Source: JAUWCL01 sp964599375 (GTDB lineage Bacteria; Krumholzibacteriota; Krumholzibacteriia; Krumholzibacteriales; Krumholzibacteriaceae). Taken from it: a DNA stretch of 64,000 nt. Made by a program: the position numbers and the translations under genes. Location: NCBI GenBank assembly GCA_964599375.1, contig CAZREW010000007.1, forward strand, positions 1-64,000, given 5' to 3'. Numbering within the stretch: the stretch's first letter is position 1; each line of letters begins with the position of its first letter. Positions 36,601 to 44,254 of the stretch are shown piece by piece. Below the pieces are notes generated by a model that was not told the origin of the DNA, searched no databases, and saw only the letters and a list, made by a program, of their open reading frames with translations.

Positions 36601-38320
36601 GGCCTCTGAAATCGGCGAGCTCTACCTCGAAGAGGGAAACGAGCCGCTCGCGCGCGAGTACCTTCTCAGGGCGATCTCGCTCTTCGGAGAATCGGAGAGG
36701 CTCCCGGGCAGGGTGTCCCTTCTCCAGAAGCATCTCGAGGAGAGGGCCGCTCTGGATCTCGAGAAGATAGACTCCGATTCGGCCAGGTTCAGGGCGCTCT
36801 GCCGCGTCGTCTCGATGATACGGACGATCCACGATCCCGACAGACTCAACGAGACGATCACCGAGACAGCGATGAAGATGATGAACATGGAGCGCGCGGC
36901 GCTGATCCTCCAGAGCGACGGACAGGACACGTACAGGATCCTCGCGTCGATCGGCGAGTTCGATTCCGAGTCGATACTGACCGACCAGAACATCATAGCG
37001 ATCCTCAATATCGCCAGACAGCTCGGATATCCCCTCGATATATCGAGGACGAGAGTACCCTATGGCAAGGTCCAGGAGGATTTTCTCGCCGACCACCCCG
37101 GCATCATATGCACGCCGCTGTGGATACACGAGGAAGTGACCGGCTATCTCTACCTCGATTCCAGCTGCGGTGACACCGGGACTACCGACGAGGACCACAC
37201 CTTCCTGGTCGCCTTCAGCCAGCAGGTCGCGCTCGGCCTCGAGAGGATGCTCCTCTCGGACAGGCTAAGGCGAAAGGAAAAGCCGGCCGGAGACAAAGTG
37301 TCGGTGATCTCCGGCTCCAGTGAACGCGTGACCTTTCAGGACATCATCGGCAAGTCGGCCGCGATAAGGAAGATCTACGATCTCATCGACGGCATAAAGG
37401 ACATGGACACTACGGTCCTGCTCACAGGTCCGAACGGATCAGGGAAGGACCTTATAGCGAAGACGATCCACTACACGGGCCCGAGAAAGGACAGGCCGTT
37501 CCACACCCTGAACTGCCCTGCTCTCCCCGACCAGCTTATTGAAAGCGAGTTGTTCGGCCACGAGAAAGGCTCTTTCACCGGCGCCTACAAGCAGAACATC
37601 GGCCATTTCGAATCGGCCAGCGACGGGACCATCTTCCTCAACGAGATCGGCGACCTCCCTCTGAGACTTCAGCCCAAGCTGCTCAGGGTACTCGAGGACA
37701 TGAGGTTCTTCAGGGTCGGTGGAACCAGAGAGATAAAGACGAACGCGAGGGTCATTTGCGCTACGAACAAGGACCTGATGAAGCTCGTCAAGGAAGGCAG
37801 GTTCCGCGAGGACCTCTATTACAGGATCAACATATTCCCGATCAGGGTGCCCGGGCTCGTCGAGCGCAGGGAGGATATCAAGCTCCTGTGCAACCATTTC
37901 TTGACCCTGTACTGCCGCTTGTACAATACTCCGACAAAACGCATCTCCCCTGAGGCGATGGCATACATGACCGAATACGACTGGCCGGGGAATGTCAGGG
38001 AGCTCGAGAACACGATCAACAGGCTGATGATCATATCGAAGAAGGAGACGATCCTTCCAGAGGACCTGCCGGCGAATATAGTCAAGCACAGGGAGAGCGT
38101 CGAGACGAAGTCTCTGCACACTCTCGAGGAGATGATCGGCTCGATCCTCGATACGGTGGAGTTCTCGGACAGCGACCCGATCCTGCCGAGGGTCAAGGAG
38201 ACGCTTATCAGCAAGGTAGTCGAGAAGACCGGGGACAAGACGAGGGCCGCGCAGATACTGGGTATCTCGAAGCCCACACTCTATAGCCACCTCAGGAGCC
38301 ATGAGCGGAAACACCGCTAG
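33686..38320 (+). CDS. Giant sigma-54 activator: kinase-like domain, P-loop NTPase, TPR, GAF, AAA+, Fis HTH
   Basis: A 1544-residue regulator. Residues about 1-240 look like a degenerate Ser/Thr kinase lobe: a YAIKKALG-type start and GRFFHNLSIGSVVL where kinases have the HRDLKPENILL loop, without catalytic Asp or DFG. A P-loop NTPase follows (SGRSGEGKTSLLEEA near 270), then TPRs at about 600-1025 and a GAF domain at about 1030-1190. The AAA+ domain at about 1215-1460 has GPNGSGKD, ELFGHEKGSFTGA (the sigma-54-contact loop) and FREDLYYRIN. A Fis-type HTH, KTRAAQILGISKPTLYSHL, ends it. Walker B reads FLNE instead of FLDE. It probably switches RpoN promoters on in response to a GAF ligand or partner. 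Confidence 0.92.
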   Translation: MENELGFTSRYAIKKALGAYPPWQGFSVTDSLSGKDYLLFSLAVPDETSISIDDLLMRDHLFSDLAVDGTRALSIQESGGGIFFLLPWQELLPVTKMLPSLKPEECLELTRHLAASFLECIYSGRFFHNLSIGSVVLQGSTASILPTAYLVPGAVLERLDPSAGRSGDEDLYDDLNAFGELLSLFCRYLPEEFSASCSDTAGLLRASGPVTGDDLFTVMDRLSRLVGLQTGLRVATAGRRTPLKNHSAAMTLIKQAALRARDDGRQMVIVSGRSGEGKTSLLEEAAKRLAGEWGFSGNGVADDQSVFKDFRERGEHSDTGFAVHDDHHQDQILSGLIVDRLSHDLEKSRMAIIGLSDEAPAWFSSAVRSEGREKGFQITDIDMPELDFARKSGSVLRLLPKDRRAGVKKLLDRGDSFAIMELKARLAAEDAVGEIPAGNVIDSLGEEEKSVLSFIAIFRFDVPLSILKEIFSTEEGSFYRVLHRLVALGIIHRKGRKSCFNGGDLCTLFSISGKSIASMIEESIDSRRRVQIHRNIAQILKETQGAPSAYIFYHLVRAGDMEEAAFRGLRVFQLLLTRKKLNAINSFNDGYMSLGLDRHLPVEMKLNLLLELGNYYANIGRIEKAEEFFRKCREETSTSDTWQRHRELAVEAIRKECEILEKRGDFIIAEELLKKALETHGEHVLARERAKLYNDLAWVYYRIGKFEESWENCLLVHKLLDKKQHPMELAQSYNLMGAINWNRSKYDEALLCHKKCLALREDCNDELGVAASFNNLGLVYRSMGRIKEALESFTKSMRIKQRNNNRPGLAAVHLNIALACLDTEDLEKAEANCMTAVKLAEDLGNQQLLAEIFGTLGEIRLGKGDTAEARNHYFRALHICQKTRSLREKAVVLRRLGELGLIEGKIEETRDLLGEARELNRQIGSRLETALLDLLDGRLQLAEGKREHGRRILEETSFELSLLGRKGTAASVASEIGELYLEEGNEPLAREYLLRAISLFGESERLPGRVSLLQKHLEERAALDLEKIDSDSARFRALCRVVSMIRTIHDPDRLNETITETAMKMMNMERAALILQSDGQDTYRILASIGEFDSESILTDQNIIAILNIARQLGYPLDISRTRVPYGKVQEDFLADHPGIICTPLWIHEEVTGYLYLDSSCGDTGTTDEDHTFLVAFSQQVALGLERMLLSDRLRRKEKPAGDKVSVISGSSERVTFQDIIGKSAAIRKIYDLIDGIKDMDTTVLLTGPNGSGKDLIAKTIHYTGPRKDRPFHTLNCPALPDQLIESELFGHEKGSFTGAYKQNIGHFESASDGTIFLNEIGDLPLRLQPKLLRVLEDMRFFRVGGTREIKTNARVICATNKDLMKLVKEGRFREDLYYRINIFPIRVPGLVERREDIKLLCNHFLTLYCRLYNTPTKRISPEAMAYMTEYDWPGNVRELENTINRLMIISKKETILPEDLPANIVKHRESVETKSLHTLEEMIGSILDTVEFSDSDPILPRVKETLISKVVEKTGDKTRAAQILGISKPTLYSHLRSHERKHR

Positions 38321-39335
38321 ACAGACCTCCCCCTTCATCAGGATCATGATCGGGATCTTCCTGATCCTGCTCGCTGTCTGGATCGTGCTGAAGATCTATA
38401 TCGCCCACACGGAGCCGATCGGCCCGCCCCCCGACGGGACCAGGGTGAGCATCTTCGTAACGGCGGAACTGAGGGGGTACCGCGAGCCATGCGGATGAAA
38501 GAGGGACACCTATTCCGGGATGGCCAGGTGGGCTTCCCTCATCGACAAGCGCAAGACGAAGAACCCGGCGATACTCCTGGACGCCGGCGGATTCTGCAAT
38601 CCCGATCAGGGTAAGAATGCCGCATTCGACGCCGATTATTTCTTCGAGGGCATGCGCATGATCGGGTACGCCGCCGCTGGCGTGGGGCCCGACGATATAC
38701 GTTTCGGGCGCAAGAGACTCGCCGAGAAAGCCCGCGAGGCAGGGTTCGTGCTCCTCTCGTCGAACGTCTACGACAAGCGCGGCGGCAGTCTGCTCGGAGC
38801 TGATTATACTGTGATAAGGGCAGGCGGAAGAAGGACGCTGACCGGCATCGAGGGTGGCGTGAAGATCGGCGTCTTCTCAGTAGTCCTACCCCTGTTCGTG
38901 CACGAGATCGATCCGGACATCTCCCTTTACTATGAAGTCCTCGACCCGAGGATCGCAGCGCTCGCGGCTGTATCCGCGCTCAGAGAGAGGGGCTGCGACC
39001 TCATAGTTGCCCTGAGCTACCAGAGCTGGCCCGCCAGCCTCGATCTCGCCGGCAGCGTCGACGGTATCGATATCGTCATAAACGGAAGGCGCGAGCACAA
39101 CAGCCCGACCGGGGAGATGGTCGGCCGGACCATGGTCGTCGACACTGGGATCAGGAGGATATCGCTCACCGAGGTGCTCGTCGAGTGGAAGGCGGGCAGC
39201 CCAAGGATCGCGGTCAAGGAAGCGGGTCCCGAGGCGAAGTCCCTGAAGGGAAGAAACGATCTGCTCGAGCTGGAGAAGAAGTACGAGCATGAGCTCAGGG
39301 AACGTGGGATCAGGGATGCCCGCGAGGGCAGCTGA
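38301..39335 (+). CDS. Membrane-anchored UshA/calcineurin-like phosphoesterase, predicted selenoprotein (Sec66)
   Basis: Read through one in-frame TGA at 38496-38498, this is a 344-residue protein. Residues 13-33 form a membrane anchor. The part before TGA ends ELRGYREPCG and the part after resumes KRDTYSGMARWASLI, together matching the family motif ...PCGC-x5-GG-ARR-x-LI with TGA at the last Cys. Downstream stretches fit UshA-type phosphoesterases: AILLDAGG, VLLSSNVYD, CDLIVALSYQSW, GIDIVINGRREH and TMVVDTG. GGAG precedes ATG 38301, which overlaps the activator gene by 20 bases. A SECIS-like hairpin follows the TGA. I predict selenocysteine at residue 66, giving a Cys64-Gly-Sec66 pair. A nonsense mutation is the main alternative. 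Confidence 0.75.
38501..38540 (+). promoter_or_regulatory. SECIS-like stem-loop just downstream of the in-frame UGA
   Basis: Starting two bases after the TGA, GAGGGA (38501-38506) pairs with TCCCTC (38535-38540) and CACCT (38507-38511) with AGGTG (38526-38530), eleven pairs with a four-base bulge on one side. GG 38517-38518 can pair with CC 38524-38525 to leave a small apical loop GATGG that begins with G, about 21-25 bases from the UGA. This is the usual layout and distance of bacterial SECIS elements read by SelB. Confidence 0.65.
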
Positions 39336-39370
39336 TTTCCCCTGCGAGGGATATCGAAAGGCAGCGTGAC

Positions 39371-40126
39371 ATGAGACTGGAAAAGGTGACCGCGTTCCTC
39401 GGAGAGACGCTCAGCCTCGATGATTTCTCCGGCGATTCCTCGATGAACGGACTGCAGGTCGAGGGAGCGCGAGATATCAGGAAGGTCGCGCTGGCCGTAG
39501 ACGCGTGCGGCGAATCGATCGGCCGGGCCGTCCGCCGCGGAGCCGACATGCTCATCGTCCATCACGGGCTCTTCTGGGGAGGCGCGGCCCCGCTCACCGG
39601 GATCATGGCCTCGCGCATAAAAGCCCTTCTCGACGGCAGGGTCTCCCTCTACGCGGCGCACCTTCCCCTCGACTGTCATCCCGGGATCGGAAACAACGCT
39701 CAGATAGCCGATCTGCTGGGACTCGCCTGGAGAGAGAAGTTCGGAAGGTACGCCGGAGTCGAAATCGGGATATGTGGCGCGCCTCGAAGGCCGCTCAAGC
39801 TCGAAAGCCTGCGCCGCAGGCTCGCCTCTCTACTCGACTCGCCCGTGCAGACATTCGCCTTCGGTCCGGCCGTGGTCAAAAAGATCGGCATCGTCTCAGG
39901 TGGCGGCGCATCCCTCACACAGGCGGCGGCTGAGGCGGGATGCGACGCGCTGCTCACCGGCGAGACATCGCATTCGTCATACCACGTCGCGAGGGAGAAC
40001 AGGATCAGCCTGATATTCGCCGGACACTACGCGACGGAGACTTTCGGTGTGAAGGCGCTGGGAAAGCTACTCGAGGAAAGGTTCGGGCTGAAGACTTTCT
40101 TCATCGACCTGCCTACGGGTCTGTGA
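39371..40126 (+). CDS. Nif3-like dinuclear metal protein (YbgI family)
   Basis: A 251-residue protein of the Nif3/YbgI (GTP cyclohydrolase 1 type 2-like) family, with a dimetal site. Conserved parts are SSMNGLQVEG at residue 24, MLIVHHGLFWGG near 60, YAAHLPLDCHPGIGNN near 97 and the C-terminal GHYATETFGVKALG. Biochemical role is poorly known for the family; a hydrolase or metal insertase has been suggested. It is the last gene of the EIIA-activator-phosphoesterase operon, 35 bases after the phosphoesterase. Confidence 0.9.
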   Translation: MRLEKVTAFLGETLSLDDFSGDSSMNGLQVEGARDIRKVALAVDACGESIGRAVRRGADMLIVHHGLFWGGAAPLTGIMASRIKALLDGRVSLYAAHLPLDCHPGIGNNAQIADLLGLAWREKFGRYAGVEIGICGAPRRPLKLESLRRRLASLLDSPVQTFAFGPAVVKKIGIVSGGGASLTQAAAEAGCDALLTGETSHSSYHVARENRISLIFAGHYATETFGVKALGKLLEERFGLKTFFIDLPTGL

Positions 40127-40151
40127 AAGAAAAGCGGAGATGAGATTAAAA

Positions 40152-40179
40152 ATGGGGGAGGGCAAGTGCCCTTCCCCAT
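40152..40179. terminator. Bidirectional terminator between Nif3-like and tricorn genes
   Basis: A 12-pair stem (one G-T) with loop AAGT. On the minus strand it is followed by TTTTTAAT, a strong intrinsic terminator for the tricorn gene, whose stop is 24 bases away. On the plus strand only TACTTT follows, weaker but at the right distance after the Nif3-like stop. Confidence 0.8.
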
Positions 40180-40202
40180 TACTTTCGTGCTGGTTAACAC
40201 TG

Positions 40203-43200
40203 TTACTTGTTATCCACCTTGAACTCCCCGTGCTGCGGCCAGGGCCTCGGGTCCTCCTCGATCTTCTTCATCAGGACCTCTATTCCCTTGAGCAGTTGAG
40301 CGTCCTCGCCTCTCGACATCTCGACCGGATCAAGATCGACCACGATATCGGGAGTGACACCCTCGTTCTCGACTATCCACCTTCCATCAAGATCGTAGAT
40401 CCTGTAGTCGGGAGCCGACATGCCGCCGCCGTCGATCAGGCTGATCCACATCGAGACGCCCACCAGCCCTCCCCATGTCCTCGTCCCGATGACCGGCCCC
40501 ATCTTCATCATCTGGAACTCCATCGGGAGCATGTCACCGCCTGAGCCGGCCTGCCTGTTTGTAAGGCAGACGAGATGTGCGTTTGTCGCGATCGCAGGAT
40601 CAGTCTGATCGTGAGAGTAGCGGCGCGTCCAGTAAGCGAGGATGTCGTTATTCAGGCGATGCAGGAATACAGCGGGGTCGAGCCCTCCGCCGTTGAACCT
40701 GCCGTCTATTATCAGCCCCTTCTTGCGTGTCTGGGCATAGTACAGCCTCGGGAATTCGGTCGCCGAGCCGAGATATGTGTCCGGCATGTAGATGTAACCG
40801 ATCGTGCCGCCCGATTTCTCATCGACGAGCCTCCTGTTGTGCTCGATCCACTCCTGGTTCCTCATCCCGTACTCGCTCCCGGCAGGCTCGACGGTGTATT
40901 TCCTCGCTTCCTTCCCATCCGGTTTCGTGCTGACGAGGATCGTGACCTGACGGCCGACGAGGTCCTCGAAATAGCTGTATATGTTCCTCGCGGTCGTGAC
41001 GTCGACGCCGTTCACCTCGAGCAGGTAATCCCCCTGAGCCACATGCACACCCGGCCTCGAAAGGGGCGGCGCCATTCCGCGGGACCAGTCGGGAACATCT
41101 AGGATCTTGCCGAAACGATACCTGCCCGCCTTTTCGTCGACCGTCCAGTCGGAGCCGAGCAGCCCAACATTGACTCTATCCGAGTCGCGCTGGATGTCGC
41201 CCCCGAACACGTAGGTATGGGAGGTGTTCAGCTCACCTATCAGCTCGCCAATGATGAACCGGACATCCTGCCTGCAGGTCGCTCGGTCGATGAGGACGCC
41301 GTACTTCCTGCCCATCTCGTTCCAGTCCAGGCCGTGCATGTTGGGCTCATAATAGAAGTCTCGTTCCATTCTCCATGCCTCGGCGAAGATCTGTTTCCAT
41401 TCAGCAAGCGGGTCGAGCTTCATCTTCAGTTCCGATGTACCGATCCCGTTCCCCTTCGAATCCTTCTCTGACGACTTGATGATACCGACGTCACCGTGCT
41501 TCGTATAGACAACGCTCTTTCCGTCCGCCGAGAGGGCGTATCTGTCTATCTCTCCGATCACCTTCTGCTCCTCCCTGTCCTCGAAGGAGAAGCTGTAGAG
41601 GTCCATTGGGCCGATCTCGCGGAACTCGAACCTGTTGAAATCACCCTCGTCCTTGTTGAGATAGAAGAGGGCACCGTCAGAGACGGCCAGCTGCCTGTAG
41701 TTGGCCCGGGGCAGAGGAAGGGCCTCTATCCGTTCGGCGAGCCCGTCGAAATCGATCCTGACGAGCTTGCTTTTCTTTTCTTTTTCATCCTTTTTCTGGT
41801 CCTTTCCCTCCGCCTTTCCGGCGCCCCCTGCCTTTTCCTCGTCGCTGAGCGGGGGCAGAAGCGCCTCCCCGTCGGCCTGCAGAGTCAGGGCGTAGATGCC
41901 AGCGACCTTCTTGTATACCATCTCCCATTCGAAATCACAGAACGTCGGGCTGAACCTGCGATTTGAGATGAAGAAAAGATGGCTGCCGTCCTTCGAGAAG
42001 ACGGGATTGAAATCGTTGTATATCGGGTTGCTGACCCTCCGGGCCTCCCCCGTCTCGAGCGAATAGATATAGAGCTGGACGACCAGGTCCGCGCTCATCT
42101 TGGAGTAGGCTATCCACCTGCTGTCGGGCGACCATGAGAAATCGTAGATGGGTTTGAGATCGAGCGAAACGTCTATATTCTCGAACTCCGCCCTGTCGAC
42201 TTCGGTTTCCTTGCCCGAATCAACGTCTATCCACCAGCAGCGCAATTCCTGATCCGCGTAAGCGAGCTTTTTGCTGTCGGGGGACCAGCGCAGGGTGTGC
42301 CTGTATCCATCCTTATGGCTGGTCAGCTTCCTTGCCTCTCCATCGGGGCCGGCCGGCCGGACCCAGATCTCGTACTCGCCGCTAGCGTCGGAGAACCAGG
42401 CGATCTTCGATCCGTCCGGGGACCAGACCGCGTCCTTTTCCCTCGAGCCGCTGCTGTGCGTGAGGTTGCGCGTCGGACCGTGCTCGAGCGGCACGGTGAA
42501 GACCTCGCCCCTTGCGCAGACGATGGCCCTCTTGCCCGAGGGCGATATGTCGACGCCGGTCATGAAGTCTCCGACTTCCCGTATATAGGGCCTCAACTCG
42601 GGGGCGTCGCTGCCCACCTCGATATCGACCCTGGCCGTCTTCTTCGAAGCGAGGTCGAGCATCCAGATATCGCCGCCGAGCTCGTACACGATCCTGCCCG
42701 TACCCTCGCTCGGGCGCCTTATGTCGTATTCCGTATGGTTCGTGATCTGCTCAGTCTTTCCCGTCGCCGGATCGAGACTCCATATATTGAGGACCCCGCT
42801 GCGGTCGGAGCTGAAATATATCCTGTCTCCGACCCACATCGGAATGCGGTCCGTGCCCTCGAAATCAGTCAATCTCGAATCAGCCATCTTGTCGAAGTCG
42901 AACATGTAGATATCCTGCGCCGTCCCGCCCCTGTACCGCTTCCATGTCCTGTTCTCGCGCGAGATGCGGTTGTAGGCGATCTTCCTTCCGTCCGGAGAGA
43001 AGCTCCCCTGCGCCGCTTCGTGCATTATCAGCTCCTCGAGGCCCGTACCGTCCGGGTTGACCATGAAGAGCCTGGTAAAGCGGTTGAATGAGTCCCTGTA
43101 AGAGGAGAAGATTATCTTCCCGCTGATCGGGTGCCAGCCCACTACCTCGTCATAGGCAGGATGCCATGTGACCCTCGTTATCCCGCCTCCGGCGATGTTC

Positions 43201-43541
43201 ATCACGTAGACGTCGGCGTTACCGTCGTAGTCACCGGTGAACGCGATCATGCTTCCGTTGGGAGAGAACTTCGGGAAGTGCTCCTCCCCATCGTGGACCG
43301 TGAGCCTGGTGGCCGCCCCTCCCGAGGCAGGCGCGGTCCATATATCCTCTCCGCTGACAAACACTATCGTGTCCTTGTAGATGTCGGGGAATCGCATGAG
43401 CGCCCTGACCGGCCTGGCCTGGAGCACCTCTGCGCGGGCGCCCGCGGGGGGCCACGAGAGGAGGACTGCAAGGATCAGGGCCGCTGCTGATACCAGAGCG
43501 GCCCTGTGAACTGCGGAATCTGAACGGGAAAATGAAAGCAT
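40203..43541 (-). CDS. Tricorn-like protease (S41B), exported
   Basis: A 1112-residue protein. An N-terminal signal (AALVSAAALILAVLLSWPPA) precedes two beta-propellers with many WSPDSRWIAY and SPDGRKIAY blades up to about residue 620, interrupted by a Lys/Glu-rich insert near 600-620. A C1 helical region (DFYYEPNMHGLDWNEMG) and a PDZ domain near 850-900 come next. The C-terminal S41 core has IDGRFNGGG and RQAGSGGDMLP, which likely carries the nucleophile, and RTWGGLVG. It would degrade peptides outside the cytoplasm. ATG at 43541 has GGAGGGAG upstream and begins the signal peptide. Confidence 0.92.
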   Translation of the reverse strand: MLSFSRSDSAVHRAALVSAAALILAVLLSWPPAGARAEVLQARPVRALMRFPDIYKDTIVFVSGEDIWTAPASGGAATRLTVHDGEEHFPKFSPNGSMIAFTGDYDGNADVYVMNIAGGGITRVTWHPAYDEVVGWHPISGKIIFSSYRDSFNRFTRLFMVNPDGTGLEELIMHEAAQGSFSPDGRKIAYNRISRENRTWKRYRGGTAQDIYMFDFDKMADSRLTDFEGTDRIPMWVGDRIYFSSDRSGVLNIWSLDPATGKTEQITNHTEYDIRRPSEGTGRIVYELGGDIWMLDLASKKTARVDIEVGSDAPELRPYIREVGDFMTGVDISPSGKRAIVCARGEVFTVPLEHGPTRNLTHSSGSREKDAVWSPDGSKIAWFSDASGEYEIWVRPAGPDGEARKLTSHKDGYRHTLRWSPDSKKLAYADQELRCWWIDVDSGKETEVDRAEFENIDVSLDLKPIYDFSWSPDSRWIAYSKMSADLVVQLYIYSLETGEARRVSNPIYNDFNPVFSKDGSHLFFISNRRFSPTFCDFEWEMVYKKVAGIYALTLQADGEALLPPLSDEEKAGGAGKAEGKDQKKDEKEKKSKLVRIDFDGLAERIEALPLPRANYRQLAVSDGALFYLNKDEGDFNRFEFREIGPMDLYSFSFEDREEQKVIGEIDRYALSADGKSVVYTKHGDVGIIKSSEKDSKGNGIGTSELKMKLDPLAEWKQIFAEAWRMERDFYYEPNMHGLDWNEMGRKYGVLIDRATCRQDVRFIIGELIGELNTSHTYVFGGDIQRDSDRVNVGLLGSDWTVDEKAGRYRFGKILDVPDWSRGMAPPLSRPGVHVAQGDYLLEVNGVDVTTARNIYSYFEDLVGRQVTILVSTKPDGKEARKYTVEPAGSEYGMRNQEWIEHNRRLVDEKSGGTIGYIYMPDTYLGSATEFPRLYYAQTRKKGLIIDGRFNGGGLDPAVFLHRLNNDILAYWTRRYSHDQTDPAIATNAHLVCLTNRQAGSGGDMLPMEFQMMKMGPVIGTRTWGGLVGVSMWISLIDGGGMSAPDYRIYDLDGRWIVENEGVTPDIVVDLDPVEMSRGEDAQLLKGIEVLMKKIEEDPRPWPQHGEFKVDNK

Positions 43542-43737
43542 GGAGCTCTCCCTCCGTTGAAGGTTGATGTGACGGAATCGCGGCCTTCGGAGACCGCCAC
43601 GAGACGATATCAGAACGGACCGTCCACGGCAAGCGGTCAAGCCCCGGCGGCGGCGAAAAAGGATTTGATATATATACGGCCCGTGGGATATTCTGTTTCA
43701 GTGTCAGGCAGCCCTGTTACCGGGGACCGGGAAAGTG

Positions 43738-44130
43738 ATGATGAAGAAAGACAGAGACCCGCTTTACGCCTTCCTCAGGAGTCTCAGCACCCGGCGCGGG
43801 ATCATCCCGCCCTTCGCCCTCGAGCTGGTACTCGTCGACGGGATGGTCTACTACGTGCACTCCATGGAGAACGCCTCGGAGGATTCCGTCTCGATATCAG
43901 TCAAGATCTGGGATATGCGCGGCCTCGCCGACGGGGAGCTGGACCAGCTGAGAAAGACGGTCCTCTCCCTGGAAGAGCCTTCGATGCTGTCAGATCCGAA
44001 GAAGATCCACCAGGACCTAGACTGGGGTGTCCTGAGGCTGGACATCGACCAGATCTCGTACTGCGTCGAATGGCACCACCGGCTCTGGCCGGTCGAGGGC
44101 AGACGCTCCCTGCATTCCAGGCTCCACTAG
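43738..44130 (+). CDS. Small protein of unknown function
   Basis: 130 residues, not recognised. It is a mixed alpha/beta soluble protein with GIIPPFALELVLVDGMVYYVHS at the N-terminal side and ISYCVEWHHRLWPVEG near the end. ATG at 43738 (or 43741) follows GGGGACCGGGAAAG, a fair ribosome site. It is read away from the tricorn gene and ends before the FecR promoter, so it is probably transcribed alone. Confidence 0.6.
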   Translation: MMKKDRDPLYAFLRSLSTRRGIIPPFALELVLVDGMVYYVHSMENASEDSVSISVKIWDMRGLADGELDQLRKTVLSLEEPSMLSDPKKIHQDLDWGVLRLDIDQISYCVEWHHRLWPVEGRRSLHSRLH

Positions 44131-44161
44131 AAACCAGCTCCGGGAATTCCATCTTTTTGCA

Positions 44162-44190
44162 TTTTAATATATATTGCTTTCCTGTATAAT
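44162..44190 (+). promoter_or_regulatory. Sigma-70-like promoter of the FecR-kinase operon
   Basis: A consensus -10 box TATAAT at 44185-44190, with TTTTAA (44162-44167) 17 bases upstream as a weak -35. The region is AT-rich and lies 65 bases before the FecR-protein start. Confidence 0.55.
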
Positions 44191-44254
44191 ATCGATATAC
44201 GCCATAGCGGACTCTGAGTAGCTGTGGGAAACCTGCCTTAAAGGGGATATTATA

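Noticed and set aside
38496..38520. Split phosphoesterase as a simple pseudogene or frameshift
   Set aside because: Both halves are in the same frame, no base is gained or lost, the TGA falls exactly on a Cys position of the family motif, and the downstream part is intact to its normal end. A nonsense mutation cannot be fully excluded.
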